Source: Methylobacterium iners (GTDB lineage Bacteria; Pseudomonadota; Alphaproteobacteria; Rhizobiales; Beijerinckiaceae). From it: DNA of 64,000 nucleotides. A program made the position numbers and the translations under genes. This document shows positions 22,032 to 31,042 of this stretch, piece by piece (the stretch's first letter is position 1; every line of letters starts with the position of its first letter). The notes beneath the pieces are model-generated. The model did no database searches and was not told the DNA's origin. It saw nothing but the letters and a program-made list of their open reading frames with translations. The stretch spans positions 62,001 through 126,000 of the forward strand of contig NZ_BPQP01000049.1 in the NCBI RefSeq assembly GCF_022179305.1. Direction: 5' to 3'.

Positions 22032-23096
22032 TCAGCCGGAACGGCGCGCCTCAAGGTTCTGCCAGACGAGGAGGGCCGGGAGGCCGAGCACCACGTCGGG
22101 CACGCGCTTGGCCAGGGACAGCGCGAGCGCGGTGCCGGCATCGATGCCGAACAGGGCGCCGAGGAGGACGAAGCCGCCCTCCTGCACGCCGAGGCCGCTC
22201 GGCACGGGGAAGGCCGCCGACTTGATCGCCTGACTCAGGGCCTCGATGACCAGGGCTTCGGCAAAGCCCACGTTCTCGATGCCGATGCAGGCGAGCGCGA
22301 TCCAGATCTCGACGGCACCGAGCACCCAGGCCGCGAGGTGAAGGACGAAGGATTGAGCGAGGTGGCCGCGGCGGCTCCGGTCCCAGACCCGGTCGAGGGA
22401 GGCCTGGACTCCGCCCGAATCCGAACCCGGGGAGCCGCCGTCCCGGACGAAGCGCCGGCCGAGATCCGCGAGGCGGCGCTCGATTCCGCGCAGGGCCCCG
22501 GTGCGCTGGAAGGCGAAGAAGGCGGCAAGGACTAGGCCGGTCACGAGGAGGGCCTGGAGCGTCCAGCCGGCGAGCCTCGCGGCCGCCTCGCCCTCGACCC
22601 GCGCCAGCAGCGCGACCCCGCCGAGCGCGAACAGCGCCTGCGTGGCGACCTGCATCAGCATGTCGACCAGGATCGAGGCAGCCGCGAGCGTTCCGGCAAC
22701 GCCCCGGAAGGTGAGCAGGCGCCCCCCGACGAGGTCCCCGCCGACGGAGGCCACGGGCAGGAGCACGTTGATGCCCTCGCGGACGAAGCGCAGGGTGATG
22801 AAGGCTCCGGCCTGCGCGGCGCTCAGGCCCTCGAGAATGCGGGCCCAGGCGAGGCCGCAGAGCGCGATGACCGCGGCGCGCACGAGTACGATCGCAACGA
22901 GTCCAGGCAAGCCGATCCGGCCGAAGGCCTCCGCGACGGCGCCGAGGTCGTTCGTGGCGACGAGCCAGAGGGCGAGGCCTAGGCCGAGGATCGTGCCGAC
23001 GAGCGGCAGGCGGCGCAGCACGGCGCGGCCGAACGCAGGCCGGCCGGCATCGGTACGGGGGGTCGGATCGGTCAAGCTTTCGTCCCGCTGCAACAC
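22032..23096 (-). CDS. Lysylphosphatidylglycerol synthase TM-domain (UPF0104) family protein
   Basis: A 354-residue inner-membrane protein with about 8-9 hydrophobic helices. The family features are FITLRFVREGINVLLPVASVGGDLVGGRLL and, near the end, SAAFPVPSGLGVQEGGFVLLGALFGI, typical of the flippase-like part of MprF relatives, including HpnL proteins of hopanoid clusters. A lipid-handling role is likely, but no hopanoid genes adjoin it, so I do not assign hpnL. It is convergent with the preceding flavoprotein gene. Confidence 0.8.
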   Translation of the reverse strand: MLQRDESLTDPTPRTDAGRPAFGRAVLRRLPLVGTILGLGLALWLVATNDLGAVAEAFGRIGLPGLVAIVLVRAAVIALCGLAWARILEGLSAAQAGAFITLRFVREGINVLLPVASVGGDLVGGRLLTFRGVAGTLAAASILVDMLMQVATQALFALGGVALLARVEGEAAARLAGWTLQALLVTGLVLAAFFAFQRTGALRGIERRLADLGRRFVRDGGSPGSDSGGVQASLDRVWDRSRRGHLAQSFVLHLAAWVLGAVEIWIALACIGIENVGFAEALVIEALSQAIKSAAFPVPSGLGVQEGGFVLLGALFGIDAGTALALSLAKRVPDVVLGLPALLVWQNLEARRSG

Positions 23097-23149
23097 GCCG
23101 GGACCTCGCGAAGCGTGTCCATGAACCGGCCCCTCATTCTGCCGATCCC

Positions 23150-23506
23150 TCAGCCGGCATCACCGCGGGCTATCGCCGGTTTGGGGCTGAAATCGGGGAG
23201 GATCGCCTCAACGGCCTCCTCAGGCGTGGAGGCCGGATCGAGAAGAAGGATCCGGCCCCGCTCGACGCTGCCGCCGGTCGCCACCGCGAGCGCCCGCTTC
23301 GGGCAAGGTCCGAGGCAACCCGTCTCGATGACCTTGAGCTTCAGGCCGGGCCTCCGGCGGCGAAGGCCGCCCTTGAGCATCCCGCGCAGGGCGCGCTTCG
23401 GCAATCCTTGCCGCTTGGCGCATTTCGAGCAGACGAGAACGATTTCCGAGAAGCCTGCCTTGGCCGTGCGCCTCTTCGCTGCGTCAGGTTGGATGCTCTG
23501 CGCCAC
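23150..23506 (-). CDS. Thioredoxin-like [2Fe-2S] ferredoxin family protein
   Basis: About 118 residues from GTG 23506, preceded by GGGGAG. EIVLVCSKCAKRQG supplies two cysteines and KVIETGCLGPCPKRALAVATGG supplies two more, matching the four-cysteine pattern of thioredoxin-like (NuoE-type) ferredoxins. The strongly basic segment between them (RALRGMLKGGLRRRRPGLKLKV) is unusual. The frame stays open to 23692, but that extension is low-complexity and overlaps the upstream region of the next gene. It probably carries electrons; the partner is unknown. Confidence 0.7.
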   Translation of the reverse strand: MAQSIQPDAAKRRTAKAGFSEIVLVCSKCAKRQGLPKRALRGMLKGGLRRRRPGLKLKVIETGCLGPCPKRALAVATGGSVERGRILLLDPASTPEEAVEAILPDFSPKPAIARGDAG

Positions 23507-23721
23507 GCGCCTCTCCCCGATGCCGGCGATCAACCTCGCCACCTGCGCGGGTTTCGTCGCACCGGGTCGGCCGCGCAATGCGGCAGATCCGTCATCGGGG
23601 CCGAGCTTGGCCGGAGCCGGACGGCGCCTTAAAAAGGGCCGAAAAGCAGACGATTGGCACAACCACTGGCTCTTTGTCCGACGCGGCCACAAGGCGCTCG
23701 GGGCAGGGCCTCGGGAACGCG

Positions 23722-25035
23722 ATGCGAATGAACGTTGACGAGGTCAAGCCGACCGACCGGCTGCGCGGGGTCATGGATCTCGCCCGCCGCTCGCTGCCTG
23801 ATATCCGCCGCAACGCCGAGACCATCCAGCCCCTCACCGACCGCCGCGCGCCCGCCCTCCTGCGCAAGGCCCGCGAGCGCCTCGACTGGACGCGGCTGCC
23901 CGGCATTCGCCCGCAATCGACCAAGCCGAAGAATCTCGTCGTCCTGCTGCTGGTGCGGTTCGGCCTGTTCGTCATGCTTCCGACGGCGCTCGTCGGGCTC
24001 TACCTGTTCGTCCTCGCCTCCGATCAATACGTCGCCGAGGCACGCTTTGCCGTGCGCGGCAACGTCGAGCCGATGGGCGACGTGGTGCTCGGCGAGTTCA
24101 GCTCGCTGATCCAGAAGCACAACAGCCAGGACAGCTTCGTGGTCAAGGAGTACATCGAGAGCCAATCGATGGTCGACGAGGTCGAGAAGGCGATCGGCGT
24201 CACGAAGATGTTCTCGCGGCCGGAGGCCGATTTCTGGGCGCGCTGGCAGACCGACGAGCCCATCGAGGAGCTGACGAAGTACTGGCGCAAGCACGTCCAA
24301 GCCCGGATCGACGTGGTCTCGGGCATCATCACGCTCACCGTGCGCGCCTTCACGCGCGAAGATGCCCTCCTCATCAGCAAGGAGGTCGTGTCGCGAGCCG
24401 AGGCGCTGATCAATCGGATCTCCCGCCGTGCTCAGGAGGACATGATCGTCCACGCGAAGGAGGAGACGCTCAAGACGCAGAAGCGCCTGAAGGAGGCGCA
24501 TCTCGGGCTGCAGACCTTCCGCAACACCTGGGGCATCATCGACCCCCTGAAGGCCGCGGAATCGACCTCGACGACGTTGATGTCCCTGCGCAGAGACAAG
24601 CTGAAGGCGGAGTCCGACCTCCAGATCCTGCGCGGCTCCAACCTCGACGAGAAGTCGCGCAGCATCCAGGTGCTCGTCGCCCAGATCGCGGCGCTGGACA
24701 GCCAGATCAAGGTGCTCAAGGACCAGCTGACCTCGGAGGGCGCAGCCAGCTCGGGCGCCAACATGACCCAGGCCCTGCTCGAATACGAAGGGCTCCTGGT
24801 CGAGCGCACGATCGCCGAGAAGCTCAACGAATCGGCGAACCTGCTCTACGACAAGGCGCGCATCGCCGCGAGCAAGCAGCACATCTACCTGGCCACCTTC
24901 GTGCCGCCGGTCCTGCCCGACGACTCGCTCTATCCGCGCCGCTTCCAGACGCTCGCCGTGGTCTTCCTCTGCTTCTTCGCGGTCTGGAGTTCCGTCTCGC
25001 TCGTGGTCGCCGGCATCAACGACCAGCGTCTCTGA
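23722..25035 (+). CDS. Capsule polysaccharide export inner-membrane protein (KpsE/Wzz-like)
   Basis: A 437-residue polysaccharide co-polymerase family protein. One membrane helix near residues 72-98 (LVVLLLVRFGLFVMLPTALVGLYLFVLA) and one at the C-terminus (LAVVFLCFFAVWSSVSLVVAGI) flank a long periplasmic part with coiled-coil character. The pre-helix motif FVPPVLPDDSLYPRRFQ is the expected proline-rich element. Such proteins couple export across the periplasm with an ABC transporter, but none is adjacent. Start at ATG 23722, or 23728 as an alternative. Confidence 0.85.
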   Translation: MRMNVDEVKPTDRLRGVMDLARRSLPDIRRNAETIQPLTDRRAPALLRKARERLDWTRLPGIRPQSTKPKNLVVLLLVRFGLFVMLPTALVGLYLFVLASDQYVAEARFAVRGNVEPMGDVVLGEFSSLIQKHNSQDSFVVKEYIESQSMVDEVEKAIGVTKMFSRPEADFWARWQTDEPIEELTKYWRKHVQARIDVVSGIITLTVRAFTREDALLISKEVVSRAEALINRISRRAQEDMIVHAKEETLKTQKRLKEAHLGLQTFRNTWGIIDPLKAAESTSTTLMSLRRDKLKAESDLQILRGSNLDEKSRSIQVLVAQIAALDSQIKVLKDQLTSEGAASSGANMTQALLEYEGLLVERTIAEKLNESANLLYDKARIAASKQHIYLATFVPPVLPDDSLYPRRFQTLAVVFLCFFAVWSSVSLVVAGINDQRL

Positions 25036-25048
25036 CCCGTCGCGTCCG

Positions 25049-25321
25049 ATGTCCGAGTTCGCCGACCTCGTCGCCAGCGCCGTCAACCCGTCCATGACCC
25101 GCGACGAGCGGGAGGCGGTCTATGCGGTGGTCAAGGAAGCCTTGCAACGGCTTCAGGAGCGCGAAGGATTGGGGGCGGACGACCCTCGCACCGCCCTCCA
25201 GCAGCACCTCATCGAGGAGACGATCCGCGACGTGGAGGCCGACATCGCCCGCGTCATCTCGATGGAGAAGCTGGAGCGGGCCTTCGCCGCGCAGAACGCC
25301 AGCGACGCGGGTGCAGGGTAG
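25049..25321 (+). CDS. Hypothetical small helical protein
   Basis: A 90-residue protein starting 13 bases after the polysaccharide export gene, so probably in its operon. It is highly charged and predicted all-helical (DEREAVYAVVKEALQRLQEREG, HLIEETIRDVEADIARVISMEKLERAFAAQ), with no signal or membrane segment. I do not recognise a family. Confidence 0.6.
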   Translation: MSEFADLVASAVNPSMTRDEREAVYAVVKEALQRLQEREGLGADDPRTALQQHLIEETIRDVEADIARVISMEKLERAFAAQNASDAGAG

Positions 25322-25354
25322 GACCCTCGCCCGCCGAGCGGAGTCGTTCAGGCG

Positions 25355-26719
<1,365 letters not shown>

Positions 26720-26808
26720 CGTCTGTTCCTCGTGTCACGGGGTCCGGCGCGGAGCCGGCCAATCGGGGTCGATGTCCACCGGAGCACTCGCCCCAGCGGA
26801 TCCGAAAA

Positions 26809-27153
26809 TCAGTCGTCGCTCTTCACGATCTCGGTCATCGTCACGCCAAGGCGGTCCTCGACGAGGACGACCTCGCCGCGCGCCACGAGGCGGTTGTTGA
26901 CGAAGATGTCGATGGCCTCGCCGACCTTGCGGTCGAGTTCGAGCACCGCACCGGGAGAGAGCCGCAGCAGATCGCCGATCGGCATGCGCGAAGAGCCGAG
27001 CACCGCCGAGACGACGACGGGAACGTCGAAGACCTGTTCGAGGTCGGCCGCGCTCTTCGGCGTCGTCGGCGCGTCGCGGATCGACTCGGTGCCGAGCCCG
27101 TCGAACGAGGCGTCGGCGCCGTTGAGCTGGGGCAGGCTGAAATCGTCGGCCAT
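26809..27153 (-). CDS. fliN: Flagellar motor switch protein FliN
   Basis: A C-ring component contributing to torque switching and export-substrate docking. 114 residues from ATG 27151-27153 (MADDFSLPQLNG). The SpoA domain spans about residues 38-110 (VPVVVSAVLGSSRMPIGDLLRLSPGAVLELDRKVGEAIDIFVNNRLVARGEVV), a near-canonical FliN signature. It lies between fliH and flbD in the operon, 17 bases from fliH. Confidence 0.95.
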   Translation of the reverse strand: MADDFSLPQLNGADASFDGLGTESIRDAPTTPKSAADLEQVFDVPVVVSAVLGSSRMPIGDLLRLSPGAVLELDRKVGEAIDIFVNNRLVARGEVVLVEDRLGVTMTEIVKSDD

Positions 27154-27170
27154 GGTCTCGTCCAGTTGCG

Positions 27171-27761
27171 TCAGGCGGTGAAGGGGAGGCCGACCGCGTC
27201 GAGCACGGCGGCCTCGATGCGGGCGCGGTCGCGCACGACCCCGCCATCGGCCCATTCGAGGCGGGCATCGCCCGGGGGAAGGTCGGGCTCGCCGAGCACC
27301 ACGAGGCGGCCCTCGAAGCCGCGCTCGCGGGCGAGCCGCTTCACCAGGGCCTCGGTCTCGTCGATGAGGCTGTCATGCACGCGCACGACGAGGTGGGGCA
27401 CGCCGCGCAGGTGCTGGAGGGCCGAGCGGGCCGCGTCGGTGATGGCCGCGAGGGGCTGGGCGTCGAGGGCGTCGCCCGCGACCTTCCGGGCCAGCGCCAC
27501 GGCAAAGCTCAGGGCCTGCTCCTCGCGCTCGGCATCGCGGGCGTCCGACTGGCCGATGAGGCCGGCCGCAGAGAGGCCGAGCCGGGTCAGCGCATCGGCC
27601 ATCCGGGCCGCCGCCTGCGCCTCGGCCTGGGCGCGACCCTCCTGGAGCCCGCGGGCATGGGCCTGCGCCACGGCCTCCGCCATCGCCGCCGCTTCCTTGG
27701 CCGTGGCCGCATCATCCCGTTGGCGAAAGTCGGTGTCGAATAGGAAACGGGACGCGTTCAA
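27171..27761 (-). CDS. fliH: Flagellar assembly protein FliH (FlbE type)
   Basis: A regulator of the export ATPase FliI. The 196-residue protein has an Ala/Gln/Glu-rich helical N-terminal half with GRAQAEAQAAARM heptads, and a C-terminal half VPHLVVRVHDSLIDETEALVKRLARERGFEGRLVVLGEPDLPPGDARLEWADGGVVRD that matches the conserved FliH/YscL end. The start overlaps the fliG stop by four bases (translational coupling). FliH is divergent in sequence, so the name rests on this motif and position. Confidence 0.85.
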   Translation of the reverse strand: MNASRFLFDTDFRQRDDAATAKEAAAMAEAVAQAHARGLQEGRAQAEAQAAARMADALTRLGLSAAGLIGQSDARDAEREEQALSFAVALARKVAGDALDAQPLAAITDAARSALQHLRGVPHLVVRVHDSLIDETEALVKRLARERGFEGRLVVLGEPDLPPGDARLEWADGGVVRDRARIEAAVLDAVGLPFTA

Positions 27762-28804
27762 TAGACCAGCTCCTCTTCACCGCTCGACTTAGCGATCATG
27801 ATCTCGCCCTTCTCGGCGAGATCCTTGGCAAGCTCGGTCATCTTGGACTGGGCCTCGTCGACCTCCTTGAGGCGAATGGGCCCGAGCGATTCCATCTCGT
27901 CGCCGATGTTCTTGGCGGCCCGGGTCGACATGTTGCCGAGGAAGAAGCCGCGGACGCGCTCGTCGGCGCCCTTGAGCGCGCGGCAGAGCGTGTCGTTGTC
28001 GACCTTGCGCAGCAGGGTCTGCACCGAGCCCGGATCGAGCTTGAGCAGGTCCTCGAAGGTGAACATGAGCTGGCGGATCTTCTTGGCGGCGCCGCGGTTC
28101 GCCTGGTCGAGGGCGGAGAGGAAGCGGCCCTCCGTCTGACGGTCGAAGGCGTTGAAGACGTCGGCCATGAGCTCGTGCGCGTCGCGCCGGGTGGTCTGCG
28201 CGATGGTCGAGACGAACTCGACGCGCAGGGTCTCCTCGATGTGGCGGAGCGCCTCCTTCTGGACGGTCTCCATGCGCAGCATCCGGTTGAGGACGTCGAT
28301 GGCGAACTCCTCCGGCAGGATGGTGAGGACCTTGGCGGCATATTCCGCCCGCACCTTGGAGAGCACGACGGCCACCGTCTGCGGGTATTCGTTGCGCAGG
28401 AAGGAAGCGAGGATCTCGGGGTCGATCTGGGTCAGGCTCGCCCAGACGCGCTTGCCGGACGCGCCCTTGATCTCGGCCATGATCGAGGAGACCTGCTCGG
28501 TCGGGAAGATCTTGAGCAGGAGCGACTCGGTGCGCTCGAAGTTCGAGGTGATGCCGCCGCCCGAGGAGAGCCGCGAGACGAAGTCGACGATCAGCTTCTC
28601 GACGGTCTCGGCCTCGAGCGAGCCGAGTTGGACCATCGCGTGGGAGACCTTCTTGACCTCGTCCTCGTCCAGCATCTGCCAGATCGGCGCACCCTCCTGC
28701 TCGCCGAGCAGAAGGAGGAGGGCCGCGGCCCGCTCCGGACCGGGCATGGTCGCGAACCCGTTCATCTTTCCGAGTTCGGCGGCGATGTTCAATCCCGAGG
28801 CCAT
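27758..28804 (-). CDS. fliG: Flagellar motor switch protein FliG
   Basis: The rotor protein that contacts the stator and sets rotation direction. The 348-residue protein shows the N-terminal AALLLLLGEQEGAPIWQMLDEDEV, the middle EYPQTVAVVLSKVRAEYAAKVLTILPEE (an EHPQ-type motif, here EYPQ) and the C-terminal torque helix LCRALKGADERVRGFFLGNMSTRAAKNIGDEMESLGP with its charged residues. It lies 50 bases downstream of fliF and overlaps fliH. Confidence 0.95.
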   Translation of the reverse strand: MASGLNIAAELGKMNGFATMPGPERAAALLLLLGEQEGAPIWQMLDEDEVKKVSHAMVQLGSLEAETVEKLIVDFVSRLSSGGGITSNFERTESLLLKIFPTEQVSSIMAEIKGASGKRVWASLTQIDPEILASFLRNEYPQTVAVVLSKVRAEYAAKVLTILPEEFAIDVLNRMLRMETVQKEALRHIEETLRVEFVSTIAQTTRRDAHELMADVFNAFDRQTEGRFLSALDQANRGAAKKIRQLMFTFEDLLKLDPGSVQTLLRKVDNDTLCRALKGADERVRGFFLGNMSTRAAKNIGDEMESLGPIRLKEVDEAQSKMTELAKDLAEKGEIMIAKSSGEEELVY

Positions 28805-28854
28805 GCCTCAACGCTCCTCAACCAAATCAAAATCCGCGCGGGGCTCGCCCCGCC

Positions 28855-30462
28855 TCAATTGTCGTGGATCCAGTTGCGCAGCACCTCGACGGTCTCCGTC
28901 GGGCTGGCGCGCACCATGTCGACGACCCGCTGCACCGTCTCCGCCTGGACCTTGCCGTTGAGCTGCGCGAAGTCGACGAGCTTGGCCGTGGTGTTCTCGC
29001 GAGGCACCAGCATCGCGTCGACGGCGTCACCGGCCGTCGCCGGACCGGCGACGAGGGCGACCGGCACGGGATCGGCGGTGAGGACCCGACGCACCAGCGG
29101 GCGCACCACCGCGAGCAGCACGATCAGCGTCAGGAGCGCGAGCACCGCGAGCTCGACCACCCGCAAGATCTCGTCCTTGCTCGGCGTCAGGAAGGATTGC
29201 ACGAGCGAGGGTTCGGAGAATTCGGGAACCGCCGGCGTCTCCGCGAAGCGCAGGTTGAGCACCTCGACCTGATCGCCGCGCGCCTTGTCGAACCCGATCG
29301 CGGTGCGCACCAGCGTGGCGATGCGATCGACCTCGGCCGCGGGACGCGCCTGGTAGACGGGCTTGCCGTCGGGACCCGGAGCGTAGGAGCCGTCCACCGC
29401 GACGGCGACCGAGAGGCGCTTGACGCGGCCGCCCTCAACCACCTCGGTCTTCGTCACCCGGGAGATCTCGTAATTCGTGGTCTCCTCGTTCTTGCTCGAG
29501 GAATCCTTGTCGGTCTTGGCCCCGGCCGACTTGTCCGCGCCCGGCAGCTCGTTGCCGACGGTGACGGCGCCCTCGTTGCCCGTCGTGAGCGCATTCTCGC
29601 TGCGGGTCTGCGTCGAGCGGACGACGCGGCTCTCGGGATCGAAGGTCTCGGAGCGGCTCTCGATCCGGTTGAGGTCGAGCTCGGCGCTGACCTGGACCCG
29701 GGCGCGCCCCACGCCGACGATGCCGGCCACGATCTCCTCAATCTGGGTTCGCAGGCGACGCTCGAGACCGGTCTGCTTCTCCTCTATCCCGACGGCACCT
29801 TGGGCGTCCTGCCCGCGGGCGCCATCCGCCAGCAGGCGGCCGCGCTCGTCCACGATCGAGACGCGCTCGGGCTTCAGGCCCTCGACCGCCGAGGCCGTCA
29901 GGTGACGGATCGCCCGGACCTGGGACGGATCGAGGTCGCCCATCAGCTTGAGCACGATCGCGGCGCTCGGCGCCTCGCGGTCGCGCTCGAACAGGCGCCG
30001 CTCGGGCATCACGAGGTGGACCCTGGCGGCCTGGACCCGGCCGATGGCGCGGATGGAGCGCGAGAGCTCCCCTTCCAGCGCCCGCAGGTGGTTCACGTTC
30101 TGGACGAAGTTCGTGGAGGAGAAGGCGTCGCCCTTGTCGAAGATCTCGTAGCCGACGCCGGCGGCGCTCGGCAGGCCCTTGCCGGCGAGATCCATGCGCA
30201 GCCGGGCGAGGTCGCCGCGCGGCGCCAGGATGGTCTGGCCGGCATCGCCTCGGGTCTCGTACTTGATGCCGCGGGCGTCCAGATCGCGGATCACGGCACC
30301 GGAATCCTGCATCGACAGGTCGGCGAACAGCACGCCCATGTCGGGCTTGGACACGCGCAGGATCACGAAGGCGAAGAAGCCGAGCAGCGTCAGCGTCACG
30401 GCACCCATGGCCGCGAGCCGCGCCGGACCCAGCTTCGTCACCAGTTCGAGAACCGACTTCAC
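28855..30462 (-). CDS. fliF: Flagellar MS-ring protein FliF
   Basis: Forms the membrane/supramembrane ring that houses the export apparatus. The 535-residue protein has two membrane segments (about 19-40 and 435-455), the YscJ-like domain VLFADLSMQDSGAVIRDLDARGIKYE, and the FVQNVNHLRALEGELSRSIRAIGRVQAARVHLVMPE signature. The C-terminal tail LNGKVQAETVQRVVDMVRASPTETVEVLRNWIHDN is the FliG-binding end. It is the first gene of the operon, with a CtrA-like box about 75 bases upstream. Confidence 0.96.
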   Translation of the reverse strand: MKSVLELVTKLGPARLAAMGAVTLTLLGFFAFVILRVSKPDMGVLFADLSMQDSGAVIRDLDARGIKYETRGDAGQTILAPRGDLARLRMDLAGKGLPSAAGVGYEIFDKGDAFSSTNFVQNVNHLRALEGELSRSIRAIGRVQAARVHLVMPERRLFERDREAPSAAIVLKLMGDLDPSQVRAIRHLTASAVEGLKPERVSIVDERGRLLADGARGQDAQGAVGIEEKQTGLERRLRTQIEEIVAGIVGVGRARVQVSAELDLNRIESRSETFDPESRVVRSTQTRSENALTTGNEGAVTVGNELPGADKSAGAKTDKDSSSKNEETTNYEISRVTKTEVVEGGRVKRLSVAVAVDGSYAPGPDGKPVYQARPAAEVDRIATLVRTAIGFDKARGDQVEVLNLRFAETPAVPEFSEPSLVQSFLTPSKDEILRVVELAVLALLTLIVLLAVVRPLVRRVLTADPVPVALVAGPATAGDAVDAMLVPRENTTAKLVDFAQLNGKVQAETVQRVVDMVRASPTETVEVLRNWIHDN

Positions 30463-30511
30463 GACGCGACGTATCCACCCGTACCGGCGCGGGGGAGACC
30501 CCGCGCTCGCT

Positions 30512-30526
30512 CGGCAGAATTTGCCG
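30512..30526. promoter_or_regulatory. Palindrome in the fliF promoter (possible FlbD site)
   Basis: CGGCA-GAATT-TGCCG is a 5+5 inverted repeat between the CtrA-like box and the fliF start. In Caulobacter the fliF promoter also carries a FlbD repressor site next to a CtrA site. Assignment here is positional inference. Confidence 0.35.
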
Positions 30527-30535
30527 GCCTCGTGG

Positions 30536-30550
30536 TTAGCGCTCCGTTAA
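30536..30550. promoter_or_regulatory. CtrA-like box upstream of fliF
   Basis: TTAG-CGCTCCG-TTAA is one mismatch from the CtrA consensus TTAA-N7-TTAA with exact spacing. It lies about 74-88 bases upstream of fliF, a known CtrA target in related bacteria. Confidence 0.6.
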
Positions 30551-30590
30551 GATCCCTGCCTCTTGGATGACGTGGAGCGCCGAAAACGCG

Positions 30591-30622
30591 AAAGCCGCGC
30601 CCACTTGCATGGGCGCGGCTTT
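30591..30622 (-). terminator. Rho-independent terminator after sciP
   Basis: AAAGCCGCGCCCA (30591-30603) and TGGGCGCGGCTTT (30610-30622) form a perfect 13-bp stem with a 6-base loop. It ends sciP transcription on the minus strand and insulates the fliF promoter. The stem is symmetrical and T-rich at both ends, so it may work in both directions. Confidence 0.85.
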
Positions 30623-30671
30623 CTTCGTCGTGTTCGGCGCGTCCTCTCGGATGCCGCTCCAAGCGGTCGCC

Positions 30672-30947
30672 TTAGTGTCGGTAATGCTGGATTCGGGTGG
30701 TGCGCAGACCCGCGAGGCCGTGCTGATCAATCGAGAATTGCCAGCTCAGGAATTCCTCGGTGGTCAGCGTGTAGCGCTGGCAGGCTTCCTCGAGGCTGAG
30801 AAGCCCACCCCTGACGGCGGCGACGACCTCGGCCTTCCGGCGGATGACCCAGCGACGGGTCGTGGTCGGCGGTAGGTCGGCGATCGTCAGGGGGCTGCCA
30901 TCGGGCCCGATGACATACTTGACTCTCGGGCGATGTGGTTCGGTCAT
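30672..30947 (-). CDS. sciP: CtrA inhibitor SciP (DUF1153)
   Basis: A small helix-turn-helix protein that binds CtrA and blocks its activation of target promoters in the alphaproteobacterial cell cycle. The 91-residue sequence is highly characteristic: RPRVKYVIGPDGSPLTIADLPP, RRWVIRRKAEVVAAVRGGLL, and SLEEACQRYTLTTEEFLSWQ (helix-turn-helix), ending GLAGLRTTRIQHYRH. It sits between fliF and flgD, on the same strand but with its own terminator. A CtrA-like box and a hairpin lie just upstream, suggesting feedback control. Confidence 0.95.
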   Translation of the reverse strand: MTEPHRPRVKYVIGPDGSPLTIADLPPTTTRRWVIRRKAEVVAAVRGGLLSLEEACQRYTLTTEEFLSWQFSIDQHGLAGLRTTRIQHYRH

Positions 30948-30959
30948 GATACGCTCTAC

Positions 30960-30981
30960 AACTCGACTGACCTGTCGAGTT
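30960..30981. promoter_or_regulatory. Inverted repeat in the sciP leader
   Basis: AACTCGAC (30960-30967) and GTCGAGTT (30974-30981) form an 8-bp perfect inverted repeat with a 6-base centre, 13-34 bases before the sciP start codon. It could be an operator or an RNA hairpin near the ribosome site. Confidence 0.5.
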
Positions 30982-31001
30982 TTGACGCTACTTGCACCCG
31001 C

Positions 31002-31016
31002 TTAAAATATGTTGAA
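31002..31016. promoter_or_regulatory. CtrA-like box upstream of sciP
   Basis: TTAA-AATATGT-TGAA has the CtrA spacing with one mismatch. It lies about 55-70 bases upstream of sciP and just past the flgD stop. CtrA control of sciP is known in Caulobacter; here it is inferred from the motif. Confidence 0.5.
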
Positions 31017-31042
31017 GCGGATCGATCGCATCTGATTCGTCA

